A stretch of 35,750 bases of DNA from Burkholderiales bacterium (GTDB lineage: Bacteria; Pseudomonadota; Gammaproteobacteria; Burkholderiales; Burkholderiaceae_C). Each line of letters starts with the position of its first letter. Position 1 is the first letter of the stretch. The notes under the pieces were generated by a model, which saw nothing but the letters and a program-made list of their open reading frames with translations, was not told the origin of the DNA and made no database searches. The translations under genes were made by a program, and so were the position numbers. Location of the stretch: assembly GCA_947446855.1 (NCBI GenBank), contig CANFIH010000022.1, positions 1-35,750 of the forward strand, in the 5' to 3' direction. Shown here piece by piece: positions 17,018 through 24,828 of the stretch.

Positions 17018-17845
17018 TCAGGCCGCGAGGTGATTGCGCAAAAACGCAAGGCTGCGACGTGCGCCGTCCTTGGGGTCATGCCAAGCATCGAGCTCGGTGG
17101 CCATCCATCCTGTGTACCCATCGGCCTGCAGTCCTTTGAGTACATCGGAGATATTCAAGTCGCCCTCGTCCAGAGGGGTGAACTTGAATGGATTTGCCTG
17201 CCAGCCTTTGAGGTGCACGAAGGCGATTCGCTCCTTCAGGCTGTGCAGTAGTTCAGGTACCTTTGCGCCACCGGCGCACAGGTGCGCGGTATCGGGACAG
17301 AAGCCAATGCCTGTCATGCTGAATATCTTTTGAACCTGCTCGGGTGTTTCGATCATTGTGCTCAGGTGCGGGTGGTACAAGGCTGTGAGTCCATGCTTCC
17401 GAGCAGCTGCTTCCACCTGATCTAGACCGCGTGCCAGCAGTTCGTAGTCACCGGCTTGCACACCCATGGCGCGGGTAGCGCCGCCACCGACCACCAGAAA
17501 CTCGGTGCCCACCTGGGCTGCAGCCGCAGCCACGCGCTCAATCTTGGCGAGTTCGTCAGGCAGCAGGTCGGGGTATATGAGATTGGCGCCACTGTAGACC
17601 GAGATCATCTGCACACCGGAGGTGTCGAGTACTTTCTGCAGATCGCCATAGCGGCCTTCGTAGTCCATCAGGTTCGCATCGAACATTTCGATGCCGTCGT
17701 AACCCAACTCACCGATTTCCCGAATAGCCAGCTCCATGTCGGCAAAGGTGCGATAAGTCAGGCGCGTGTTGGAGGTCACGCCCACGGCGTCGCCCCCCAT
17801 AGGGCCCCAGCAGTTGGTCTGGTATGCCAGCTTGTGTTTAGCCAT
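17018..17845 (-). CDS. Sugar phosphate isomerase/epimerase-like TIM barrel protein, first gene of the operon
   Basis: 275 residues of the xylose-isomerase-like TIM barrel superfamily (IolE/IolI type). It begins KLAYQTNCWGPMGGDAVGVT, with GYDGIEMFDAN, LTALYHPHLSTMIET, GIGFCPDTAHLCAGG, IAFVHLKGW and a terminal TGWMATELDAW. These Glu, His, Asp and His positions match the divalent-metal site. ATG at 17845 follows AAGGAA. As the promoter-proximal gene beside a presumed 3-keto-forming dehydrogenase, it is a candidate eliminase or hydratase (LgdB-like). Inosose dehydratase activity is an alternative, but other inositol genes are absent. Confidence 0.85.
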   Translation of the reverse strand: MAKHKLAYQTNCWGPMGGDAVGVTSNTRLTYRTFADMELAIREIGELGYDGIEMFDANLMDYEGRYGDLQKVLDTSGVQMISVYSGANLIYPDLLPDELAKIERVAAAAAQVGTEFLVVGGGATRAMGVQAGDYELLARGLDQVEAAARKHGLTALYHPHLSTMIETPEQVQKIFSMTGIGFCPDTAHLCAGGAKVPELLHSLKERIAFVHLKGWQANPFKFTPLDEGDLNISDVLKGLQADGYTGWMATELDAWHDPKDGARRSLAFLRNHLAA

Positions 17846-17893
17846 GTCCGTATTCCTTGAAAAGTTTTCTTGAAAAAGTTGAGCTTATTTCAA

Positions 17894-17913
17894 AAATGTT
17901 ATCGATTACATTT
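17894..17913. promoter_or_regulatory. LacI-type operator 1
   Basis: AAATGTTATCGATTACATTT is a 20-bp palindrome with a central CG and 9 of 10 matching arm positions, the usual form of a LacI-family operator. It lies about 50 bases upstream of the first operon gene. A possible -35/-10 pair on the minus strand (TTGTTT, 17 bases, GATAAC) would have its -10 inside this site. Confidence 0.75.
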
Positions 17914-17941
17914 ATTAGAAAAACAAAGGCGCCGTAGCGCT

Positions 17942-17973
17942 GAAGTCAAATGTAATTGATTACATTTGACTTC
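17942..17973. promoter_or_regulatory. LacI-type operator 2, perfect 15-bp-arm palindrome
   Basis: Arms GAAGTCAAATGTAAT and ATTACATTTGACTTC are exact reverse complements around a TG centre. The inner part shares AAATGTNATNGATTACATTT with operator 1. The centres are 54 bp apart, close to five helical turns, so one LacI tetramer or two dimers could act cooperatively. Confidence 0.8.
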
Positions 17974-18182
17974 GTTATTAGGACAAACCCTATGGCAACC
18001 GCAGGAAAGGGCATGCGGGAATGACGCCTTGAACGCAGTCTAAGACCACTTTGAGCACTATGCCGAATGCAAGAATCGGCTCCAGTTTGGCGTTGAACTG
18101 GGCGACCCTATTTCTGACATTCCGAATGTCAGCAAGCAGCCCTTTGGGACAGTACGGGCGATCAAATCCTGTGACTGCTCAT

Positions 18183-18296
18183 GGGCCAAAAGCTGAAGTT
18201 CCTCATGACGACCTCAGGACCGTTAGCCCTGGCCTCCAACGGCCGTCTCTGCGCGTCCCATTCAAAATTGCGCGCAACTTCGTCGGGTATTGAGCC
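18183..18296 (-). repeat. Degenerate 114-bp repeat, copy 2 (inverted relative to 7901-8014)
   Basis: The reverse complement of this stretch aligns end to end with 7901-8014 with no net length change. With copy 1 it brackets the sugar operon at a distance of about 10.2 kb. Confidence 0.8.
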
Positions 18297-18405
18297 TACC
18301 TTTATTCATGCCCAAACGGTGTGAGCCAAATCTGCGAGCAGGTGTTTGTCACAGTCTGCCTTTATGTAAAAACATTGTTGCCAACGACGCGGATGCGGAC
18401 CTCGC

Positions 18406-18540
18406 GTGGTGAAGCACGGCGATATCTGGCTGGTCAACCTGGACCCCACGGTCGGCAGCAAAATCAAAAAATCCCGTCCCTGCGACGTGGTGTCACCCCC
18501 TGAGATTCCGGCGGGCGGCCCATCAGGTGACATCTCCTGA
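18406..18540 (+). pseudogene. Truncated mazF/pemK-like toxin gene fragment
   Basis: Starting at a GTG, the frame reads VVKHGDIWLVNLDPTVGS then KIKKSRPCDVVSPPEI, the N-terminal beta strands and RPC(V)VVSP motif of MazF mRNA interferases. After about 35 residues the similarity ends and the frame stops at 18540, where about 110 residues are expected. It is therefore a broken toxin gene. No convincing antitoxin gene was found just upstream. Confidence 0.7.
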
Positions 18541-18773
18541 CGAAGCCTCATTCTTGGTCGCCGTGAGCATCTGGAAATTGCTGAAAATGTAGGTGTTGCG
18601 CACCACCGTCCACTCCCTGGGTATTCCGGCTGGCGCATGGCGGTGGCGTCGTCGCAGAGGTAGCGGATGCAGCTGGCAAAGGGCTGCATTTTTTCGGCTT
18701 GGCAGCCCCCTTGTTGACCCCAGGATTTTCCCTGTTAGCTCATTGAAGGTGGCTCCCTGCGTTGCGGGGCAGG

Positions 18774-19193
18774 TTAACGGTAAGTGGCCAGGTGGATGTT
18801 GGTCTCGGTGCTGCGAATGCCGCTGATCAGGCGGATGCGCTCCAGAATTTCAGACAGCTCGGTCATGCTGCGCGCCTCCAGCGCTGCCAGCAAATCCCAG
18901 CGCCCGTTGGTGTCGTGCAGCTCGGACACCCCCGGCTCACCCAGCAGGCTGCTGATCACCAGCCGGGTCTGGTTGCCCTCCACCATCACGCCCATCCAGG
19001 CGCGTATGCGCTCGGTCTCCGCATCGGGGCGCAGGCGCACGGTGTAGCCGTGGATGACGCCGCTGTCTTCCAGCTTGCGCAGGTGGTTGGTGACGGTGCC
19101 GCGCGAGACCTTGAGCTTGTGCGCCAGGTCGGCCACGTTCATGCGGGCGTTTTGCCGCAGCAGGGCGATCAGTTCCTTGTCGGTTGCATCCAC
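18774..19193 (-). CDS. Lrp/AsnC family transcriptional regulator
   Basis: 139 residues. The N-terminal AsnC-type winged helix-turn-helix is DKELIALLRQNARMNVADLA and LKVSRGTVTNHLRKLEDSGV. The C-terminal ligand-binding RAM domain includes GRWDLLAALEARSMTELSEI. The GTG start is supported by GAGGA 8 bases upstream; no in-frame ATG is near. It is divergent from ornithine cyclodeaminase and most likely controls it in response to an amino acid such as ornithine, arginine or proline. The divergent region holds a palindrome overlapping a likely promoter. Confidence 0.93.
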   Translation of the reverse strand: MDATDKELIALLRQNARMNVADLAHKLKVSRGTVTNHLRKLEDSGVIHGYTVRLRPDAETERIRAWMGVMVEGNQTRLVISSLLGEPGVSELHDTNGRWDLLAALEARSMTELSEILERIRLISGIRSTETNIHLATYR

Positions 19194-19228
19194 GGCATGT
19201 CCTCTTTGTGCATTTCGTCAATCACTGT

Positions 19229-19243
19229 TGCCATTTTGGCAAA
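19229..19243. promoter_or_regulatory. Candidate Lrp-family operator between lrp-like and ornithine cyclodeaminase genes
   Basis: TTGCCA-TTT-TGGCAA is a perfect 6-bp-arm palindrome, with an extra TTGCC half-site at 19248. It overlaps the -35 of the presumed plus-strand promoter. Confidence 0.55.
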
Positions 19244-19264
19244 GTATTGCCGTTTTATATACAT
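19237..19264 (+). promoter_or_regulatory. Candidate sigma-70 promoter of ornithine cyclodeaminase
   Basis: TTGGCA at 19237-19242, a 16-base spacer and TATACA at 19259-19264, about 70 bases upstream of the gene. The match is moderate and overlaps the palindrome at 19229-19243. Confidence 0.45.
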
Positions 19265-19332
19265 AGTTGACTATTTTCATTCACACCGCCGGGCGCGACA
19301 CTTCTTTCAAACCATACACGAGGAGTGACACC

Positions 19333-20433
19333 ATGAACTTTCTGACCCGCACCACCCGACACATCCACACCGCTTTCCTGAGCCCGCAGCATGTCGCCGA
19401 GATCGTGCAGACGCGTGGCCTGGCGAACATCTTTGCCGGCATGGTGGAGGCGATGCGTGCCGACTTTCTGCGCTGGAGCGAATTTGACAAAACGGCCCGC
19501 GTGGCCAGCCATTCGGCCAATGGCGTGATCGAGTTGATGCCGATTGCCGATGCCAAGACCTACACCTTCAAGTACGTCAACGGCCACCCCGGCAACACGC
19601 TGCGCGGCCTGTCCACGGTGATGGCGTTTGGCGTGCTGGCTGACGTGGACACGGGCACCCCGCTGCTGGTGAGCGAACTCACACTGACCACCGCGCTGCG
19701 CACCGCCGCCACTTCGGTCATGGCTGCCCAGGCTTTGGCCCGCCCGGACAGCCGCGTCATGGCGCTGATCGGTAACGGCTCGCAAAGCGAATTCCAGGCC
19801 CTGGCTTTCCATTACCTGATGGGCATTGAAGAGCTGCGCCTGTATGACATTGACGAAGCGGCCACCGCCAAGCTGATGCGAAATCTGGCCGGCACCACGC
19901 TGCGCCTGGTGAAGTGCAGCAGCGCCGCTGACGCCGCCCGCGGTGCCGACATCATCACCACGGTGACCGCCGACAAAACCCAAGCCACCATCATCACTCC
20001 CGGTATGGTGACCCCCGGCATGCACATCAACGGCGTGGGGGGCGACTGCCCCGGCAAGACCGAGTTGCATGCCGATGTGCTGCGCATGGGCCCGGTGTTT
20101 GTGGAGTACGCACCGCAGTCCCGCGTGGAAGGCGACGTGCAGCAAATGCCGGCCGACTTCCCCGTGACCGAGCTGTGGCAGGTGCTGAACGGCACGGCCG
20201 ACGGTCGCTGCTCGGCAGAACAAGTGACTGTGTTTGATTCGGTGGGTTTTGCGCTGGAAGACTATTCGGCGCTGCGCTTCATGCGCGAGCAATCCATCGC
20301 GTTGGGCATTGGCGAGCCGCTGCCCTTGATCCCCGCGCTGGCCGACCCGAAGGACCTGTTCTCGGCCCTGGGCACACCGGTGATTGCGACACCCCAGCAG
20401 ACGCCCCAGGCACGGAAAAACCACCCCGCCTGA
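19333..20433 (+). CDS. Ornithine cyclodeaminase
   Basis: 366 residues of the ornithine cyclodeaminase/mu-crystallin family, converting L-ornithine to proline with ammonia release using bound NAD. It has the substrate-loop region YTFKYVNGHPGN, dinucleotide site MALIGNGSQSEFQALAF, LYDID and INGVGGDCPGKTELH with the catalytic Asp. ATG at 19333 follows GAGGAGTGACACC. The length matches the proteobacterial enzyme. It is divergent from the Lrp regulator and followed by a GlxA-like AraC regulator, a setting consistent with arginine/ornithine catabolism. Confidence 0.93.
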   Translation: MNFLTRTTRHIHTAFLSPQHVAEIVQTRGLANIFAGMVEAMRADFLRWSEFDKTARVASHSANGVIELMPIADAKTYTFKYVNGHPGNTLRGLSTVMAFGVLADVDTGTPLLVSELTLTTALRTAATSVMAAQALARPDSRVMALIGNGSQSEFQALAFHYLMGIEELRLYDIDEAATAKLMRNLAGTTLRLVKCSSAADAARGADIITTVTADKTQATIITPGMVTPGMHINGVGGDCPGKTELHADVLRMGPVFVEYAPQSRVEGDVQQMPADFPVTELWQVLNGTADGRCSAEQVTVFDSVGFALEDYSALRFMREQSIALGIGEPLPLIPALADPKDLFSALGTPVIATPQQTPQARKNHPA

Positions 20434-20497
20434 GCCAAGGCACACCACGCCGCTGCAGCGTGGACAAAGTGGCGCGAAGCATGGCCTACTCGGGCGC

Positions 20498-21454
20498 ATG
20501 AACGCCCAAGTCTTTGATTTTCTGCTGTTGCCCGAGTTCTCTTTCATCGGCTTTGCCGCGCTGGTGGAGCCGCTGCGCATGGCCAACCGCTTCAAGCCCG
20601 GCGCCTACCAGTGGCGCATGGTCTCGGCCGATGGCCTGCCGGTGACGGCCAGCAACGGCATAGACCTGCACCCGCAAGCCCGCCTCGCAGACCCCAGCCA
20701 TGCCAGCGTGGTGTTTGCCATTGCCAGCTTCAACCCGCTGCAGCATTTCACACCCGCACTCGCGCGCCAGTTGCAACAGCGTGTGCAGCAGGGCGCCAGC
20801 CTGGGCGCCATCGACACCGGCTGCTTTGTGCTGGCCGAGGCCGGATTGATCCGGGGCGAGCGCGTCACCCTGCATTGGGAGGCGGTGCCGGCCTTTCAGG
20901 AGCGCTACCCATTGATCCACGTGCAGGGCGAGCTGCGCTTCACCCTGTCACCCGCACTGATGACCTCGGCCGGCGCCATGGCCAGCGTGGACCTGATGCT
21001 CGAAGTGATCAGCCGCGACCACGGCAACACGCTGGCACTGCAGGTGTCCGAGCAACTGGTCAGCGGCTGGGTACGCGACCGCGCCGACCACCAGCGTCTG
21101 CAAATCTCGGCGCGCTACAAGGTGCACAACGCCAAGGTGGTGCAGGTGATTGAGCGCATGGAGCAGCAACTGGAAACGCCCTGGTCCAGCGACACACTGG
21201 CCGAGCAGATTGCGGTCACACGGCGCCAGTTGGAGCGCCTGTTTCAGGACCATCTGGGGGTCAGCCCCTTGCAGTTTTATTTGCGCCTACGGTTGGAGCG
21301 CGCGCGGCACTTGCTGCGCCAGAGCAGCATGGGCGTGATTGAGGTGGGGCTGGCCTGCGGCTTTGCCTCGGCTTCGGCGTTTTCGCGCGCCTACCGGCGC
21401 CACTATGCGATTGCGCCCAGCGACGACCGCAAGGAAAAGCCGCTGCGGCAATGA
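20498..21454 (+). CDS. GlxA family AraC-type transcriptional regulator
   Basis: 318 residues. The N-terminal DJ-1/PfpI-like amidotransferase-fold domain is LLLPEFSFIGFAALVEPLRM with AIDTGCFVLAEAGL. The C-terminal AraC double helix-turn-helix is LAEQIAVTRRQLERLFQDHL and EVGLACGFASASAFSRAYRR. The class includes ArgR and CdhR regulators of arginine and carnitine catabolism in pseudomonads. It lies 64 bases after ornithine cyclodeaminase and may be cotranscribed or regulate it. The ATG lacks a strong ribosome binding site; the start is set by the domain boundary. Confidence 0.9.
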   Translation: MNAQVFDFLLLPEFSFIGFAALVEPLRMANRFKPGAYQWRMVSADGLPVTASNGIDLHPQARLADPSHASVVFAIASFNPLQHFTPALARQLQQRVQQGASLGAIDTGCFVLAEAGLIRGERVTLHWEAVPAFQERYPLIHVQGELRFTLSPALMTSAGAMASVDLMLEVISRDHGNTLALQVSEQLVSGWVRDRADHQRLQISARYKVHNAKVVQVIERMEQQLETPWSSDTLAEQIAVTRRQLERLFQDHLGVSPLQFYLRLRLERARHLLRQSSMGVIEVGLACGFASASAFSRAYRRHYAIAPSDDRKEKPLRQ

Positions 21455-21490
21455 AGCGCTGCGGCCTGGCGCAAGAGTCTGATCGCTGGG

Positions 21491-22072
21491 CTATTCGCTA
21501 ACGAGCTTGCGCTCAATGCGGCGGTCGGGAATCAACCACATGCAGGCGATGGCAATCATGATGCTGCCGGCCACTGCCGTCATGCCCAACATGGCCAGGG
21601 GAACCGCGAGCACATAGCCCGCCATGGACACTTTGCCCTTGGTGTCTTTGCCAATCGCGTGGGACAGAACCGAGTCCTTGCCATGCGCCCGGATGATCTG
21701 CTGCTGCAACAGTAAATAGCTCAGGCCACACAGGCACAGGTCCAGCGCATACAGCGCCATGGGAGTGGCGGCGAAATGGTTTTCACCCATCCAGCCGGTG
21801 GTAAGCGGCATCAGCGAGAGCCAGAACAGCAGGTTCATATTGGTCCACAGAATGGGGCCGTTGACATGCTTGGTGGCATGCAGCATGTGGTGGTGGTTAA
21901 CCCAGTAAGTGCCCACATTGACAAAGCTCAGCAGGTAGCTCAGGAAGACGGGCCACAGCGGCAGCAGGTCGGCCATGTGCTCGCCATGCGGCACCTTGAT
22001 TTCCAGCACCATGATGGTGATGATGATGGCGATCACGCCATCGCTAAAGGCTTCGAGTCGGGTCTTGTTCAT
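21491..22072 (-). CDS. TMEM175-like (DUF1211) membrane protein, putative potassium channel
   Basis: 193 residues with six predicted membrane segments. The N-terminal RLEAFSDGVIAIIITIMVLE carries the R..FSDG motif diagnostic of the TMEM175 family, whose bacterial members form tetrameric potassium-selective channels. WVNHHHMLH and FWLSLMPLTTGW are also typical. The ATG at 22072 is preferred over one 28 codons earlier because the motif begins there. It is convergent with the AraC gene and divergent from aroG. Confidence 0.85.
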   Translation of the reverse strand: MNKTRLEAFSDGVIAIIITIMVLEIKVPHGEHMADLLPLWPVFLSYLLSFVNVGTYWVNHHHMLHATKHVNGPILWTNMNLLFWLSLMPLTTGWMGENHFAATPMALYALDLCLCGLSYLLLQQQIIRAHGKDSVLSHAIGKDTKGKVSMAGYVLAVPLAMLGMTAVAGSIMIAIACMWLIPDRRIERKLVSE

Positions 22073-22182
22073 ACTGATCTTTCGTTGCGTTGTTGCTGAC
22101 GGGGTCCATGCTGACGGCAATTGAAATCCCGGGCATCGGGATTTGTTCGGGGCCAAGCCCTTGGCGCCTTAAAATTGGCCAT

Positions 22183-23271
22183 ATGACCTCCACTGTTGCC
22201 GCCCCCCTCACCACCCACGACTCCACCCGCATTGATGACACGCGCATCGGAGCCGTGCGGCCCCTGATCACGCCCGCGCTGCTGGAGGAAAAACTGCCGG
22301 TGCCGCAGGCCGCGCAGTCTCTAGTGGAGAGCAGCCGTGCCGCCATTTCGCGCGTGCTGCATGGCGTGGACGACCGGCTGATCGTGGTGGTGGGCCCCTG
22401 CTCCATCCACGACCACGCGCAGGCCATGGAATATGCGCGCCAACTCAAGGTGCAGGCGGATGCGCTGAAGGACGATCTGCTGGTCGTGATGCGCGTGTAC
22501 TTCGAGAAGCCGCGCACCACCGTGGGCTGGAAGGGCTATATCAACGACCCGCATCTGGACGGCAGCTTTGCCATCAACCAGGGCCTGGAAATGGCACGCA
22601 AGCTGATGCTAGAGATTCTGGAACTCGGCCTGCCCGTGGCCACCGAGTTTCTGGACCTGCTGAGCCCGCAGTTCATCAGCGAGCTGGTGAGCTGGGGCGC
22701 CATAGGCGCGCGCACCACCGAGAGCCAGAGCCATCGTCAACTGGCCAGCGGCCTGTCCTGCCCGGTGGGCTTCAAGAACGGCACGGATGGCGGCCTGAAG
22801 GTGGCCAGCGATGCGATCCAGGCGGCACAGGCTTCGCACGCCTTCATGGGCATGACCAAGATGGGCCAGGTGGCGATTTTCGAGACCCGTGGTAACCACG
22901 ACTGCCATGTGATTCTGCGCGGCGGCAAGCAAACCAATTATGCGAAGGCCGATGTCGATGCGGCCTGCGCGCTGCTCAAGGGCGCGGGGTTGAGAGAGCA
23001 GGTGATGGTGGATGTGAGCCACGCCAACAGCAGCAAGCAGCACCAGCGCCAGATCGTGGTGGCAGAGGATGTGGCGGCGCAAATTGCCGCCGGTGATAAG
23101 CGCATCACCGGCATCATGATCGAGAGCCATCTGGAAGAAGGGCGCCAGGACATCACACCCGGCGTGCCGCTCAAGCACGGTGTGTCGGTGACCGATGCCT
23201 GCATCAGCATGGCGCAGACCGTGCCGGTGCTGGAGCAGTTGGCAGCAGCGGTGCGCACACGCAGGGTGTGA
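22183..23271 (+). CDS. aroG: 3-deoxy-7-phosphoheptulonate (DAHP) synthase, class I
   Basis: 362 residues. First enzyme of the shikimate pathway, condensing phosphoenolpyruvate and erythrose 4-phosphate. Motifs: VVGPCSIHDHAQAMEYA, FEKPRTTVGWKGYINDP, GARTTESQSHRQLASGLS, PVGFKNGTDG and DVSHANSSK. The N-terminal extension before these suggests the feedback-inhibited AroG/F/H type, but which amino acid inhibits cannot be told. The ATG has no clear ribosome binding site, and TAAAAT lies 8 bases before it, so a leaderless transcript is possible. A short hairpin GCCAAG-CC-CTTGGC is just upstream. Confidence 0.95.
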   Translation: MTSTVAAPLTTHDSTRIDDTRIGAVRPLITPALLEEKLPVPQAAQSLVESSRAAISRVLHGVDDRLIVVVGPCSIHDHAQAMEYARQLKVQADALKDDLLVVMRVYFEKPRTTVGWKGYINDPHLDGSFAINQGLEMARKLMLEILELGLPVATEFLDLLSPQFISELVSWGAIGARTTESQSHRQLASGLSCPVGFKNGTDGGLKVASDAIQAAQASHAFMGMTKMGQVAIFETRGNHDCHVILRGGKQTNYAKADVDAACALLKGAGLREQVMVDVSHANSSKQHQRQIVVAEDVAAQIAAGDKRITGIMIESHLEEGRQDITPGVPLKHGVSVTDACISMAQTVPVLEQLAAAVRTRRV

Positions 23272-23533
23272 GCAACGCGCGCGCTGGCTCTTGAACAGTC
23301 AAAAATGACGGGCTGCGGGCGCACTCAGTCCGACTTCGGGCGCTGCGGTACAAGAGGTTGATTCCGGGCCCATGCGGACCACCGCTGAAGGGCCACCGTG
23401 GCGCTGCGTGTCTTGCTGGCCTCAAGCGAATGAACCAACAGTTCGCAGATGCCAAAGTGGATCTATAGAGGCGCTATACGGTGGCTTCCGCGCGAGCCTC
23501 GCAAACCATTTATTTTTGAACTATTAGCCAGAT

Positions 23534-24274
23534 ATGTACGACCCGATTCAAGACGGCATCGACAAAACCGCGCGCTCCGTTCGCTATGCGGTGGCGAAGT
23601 CCCCTGCACATTTGTCCGGCTTGGTGCATTGTTACTGGGAGCTCAAAACAGAGAGCACCCTTGCAGACGATTTTTGTCTCCACGCCCTGCCAGACGCCTG
23701 TGTAAACATCTTGTTCAACGAGGCGGACACCGACATTGCCGGGGTCACCGCATTGCGCACAACTTATGAAGTGCTCAATCTCGGAAAGTCGTTCCACTAT
23801 GTCGGCATACAACTGCTGCCGGGCGTGTGGCAGGGTAATCCGCAAGAAATTGCTGATCAATTTGTCGGCACTCCTTATACAGGGGTACTGCCACTGGTCG
23901 CCACAAACAGGGAGCTCGCGCTGCGGGATTTTTCAGCCAAGCAGGACGTCTTGTCAGGGTTGGTGCAATGGTTTATTGATGCCAAACTGGTGGTGAGCAA
24001 CCCCATCACCGAAAGAATTTTGGCGCAACTTGACGACATGCGTACCGTGGCGGACATGGCAGCGGTTGCGTGCATCTCACCGCGCCAACTGCAGCGCACG
24101 CTGAAACAAACAACGGGCTTTTCCCCGCATGACCTGCTTAAGGTCTTGCGCATCCAACAATCATTCAAGCAGCACTATCTGGACTTGTATGCCGACCAGT
24201 CGCACTACATCCATTCTTTTCGAAAAGTCACCGGCTACACCCCCGCGAAATACATCGACAAGTTTGATGTCTGA
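23534..24274 (+). CDS. AraC family transcriptional regulator
   Basis: 246 residues. The N-terminal effector-like region, beginning KSPAHLSGLVHCYWELK, is typical of small AraC proteins whose ligand is unknown. The C-terminal helix-turn-helix pair is DMAAVACISPRQLQRTLKQT with SHYIHSFRKVTGYTPAKYI. The sequence is visibly less GC-rich than flanking genes, as is the VOC gene that follows 67 bases later. That points to joint acquisition and to regulation of the VOC gene. Confidence 0.85.
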   Translation: MYDPIQDGIDKTARSVRYAVAKSPAHLSGLVHCYWELKTESTLADDFCLHALPDACVNILFNEADTDIAGVTALRTTYEVLNLGKSFHYVGIQLLPGVWQGNPQEIADQFVGTPYTGVLPLVATNRELALRDFSAKQDVLSGLVQWFIDAKLVVSNPITERILAQLDDMRTVADMAAVACISPRQLQRTLKQTTGFSPHDLLKVLRIQQSFKQHYLDLYADQSHYIHSFRKVTGYTPAKYIDKFDV

Positions 24275-24341
24275 TTTACACAATACGAACACCTGACCGA
24301 TTCCTAAACTGAGCGCTTCTTCATCAACAAAGGAGTGCCAC

Positions 24342-24722
24342 ATGGCAAAGTCGAATGCAATCGGTTGGTTTGATATCTACGTCAGTGATATGGGCAGGGC
24401 CGTCACTTTTTATGAAAGTGTGCTGCAACAAAAGCTGGAGCCCATTGGCGACCCGACCGGCGAAACCCAGATGATGAGTTTTCCAACCGACATGGGTGTC
24501 TATGGTGCCGGAGGTGCGTTGGTGAAGTCGATCTATGCGCGTCCGGGCGCAGGCGGCACCCTGGTGTACTTCAGTGTGGAAGATTGCGCGACAGAGGAAT
24601 CACGCGTCGCCGCAGCGGGAGGAAAGGTCGTAAGGCCCAAGTTTTCCATCGGAGAATTTGGCTGGGTGACGCTGTGTGAAGACACAGAGAGCAACCTGTT
24701 TGGTTTTAGCTCGATGCAATAG
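24342..24722 (+). CDS. VOC (glyoxalase/bleomycin-resistance-like) family protein
   Basis: 126 residues, a single two-module VOC domain. It begins IGWFDIYVSDMGRAVTFYES and ends EFGWVTLCEDTESNLFGF. ATG follows AAAGGAGTGCCAC, a strong ribosome binding site. Family members are metal-dependent lyases, dioxygenases or binding proteins; the substrate is not predictable. It probably forms a unit with the AraC regulator before it, a common pairing. Confidence 0.88.
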   Translation: MAKSNAIGWFDIYVSDMGRAVTFYESVLQQKLEPIGDPTGETQMMSFPTDMGVYGAGGALVKSIYARPGAGGTLVYFSVEDCATEESRVAAAGGKVVRPKFSIGEFGWVTLCEDTESNLFGFSSMQ

Positions 24723-24795
24723 GCTGCCTGCCAGGATGGGCTTGGCCTCCCGAGCCCCATTGGGGTTCGTCCTGCGAAACAAAAGTACTTCCCTT

Positions 24796-24821
24796 GGAAA
24801 TTATGGTAATGTATTATTTCC
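24796..24821. promoter_or_regulatory. Possible autoregulatory operator upstream of the RES-Xre pair
   Basis: The AT-rich stretch has 6-bp inverted arms GGAAAT and ATTTCC at its ends plus partial inner symmetry, immediately before the antitoxin gene. Toxin-antitoxin pairs of this type usually repress themselves; the site is a guess from symmetry. Confidence 0.3.
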
Positions 24822-24828
24822 ATTGAAA

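Larger units (their letters stand above)
17974..18773. other. Intergenic region with repeat copy and toxin-gene remnant
   Basis: 800 bases between the operon promoter and the Lrp gene. It contains the second 114-bp repeat copy and a truncated mazF. 18541-18773 has no gene I can support. A small inverted repeat TGACATTC-CGA-ATGTCA sits near 18117-18132. Confidence 0.6.

Noticed and set aside
17880-17980. Riboswitch or RNA thermometer before the sugar operon
   Set aside because: The inverted repeats match LacI operator symmetry and lie largely upstream of the likely transcript start; no known aptamer pattern seen.
18306-18689. 127-codon minus-strand frame
   Set aside because: Covers the mazF remnant on the opposite strand and shows no recognisable domain.
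19255-20595. 446-codon minus-strand frame
   Set aside because: Antisense to ornithine cyclodeaminase, which has clear catalytic motifs and a ribosome binding site.
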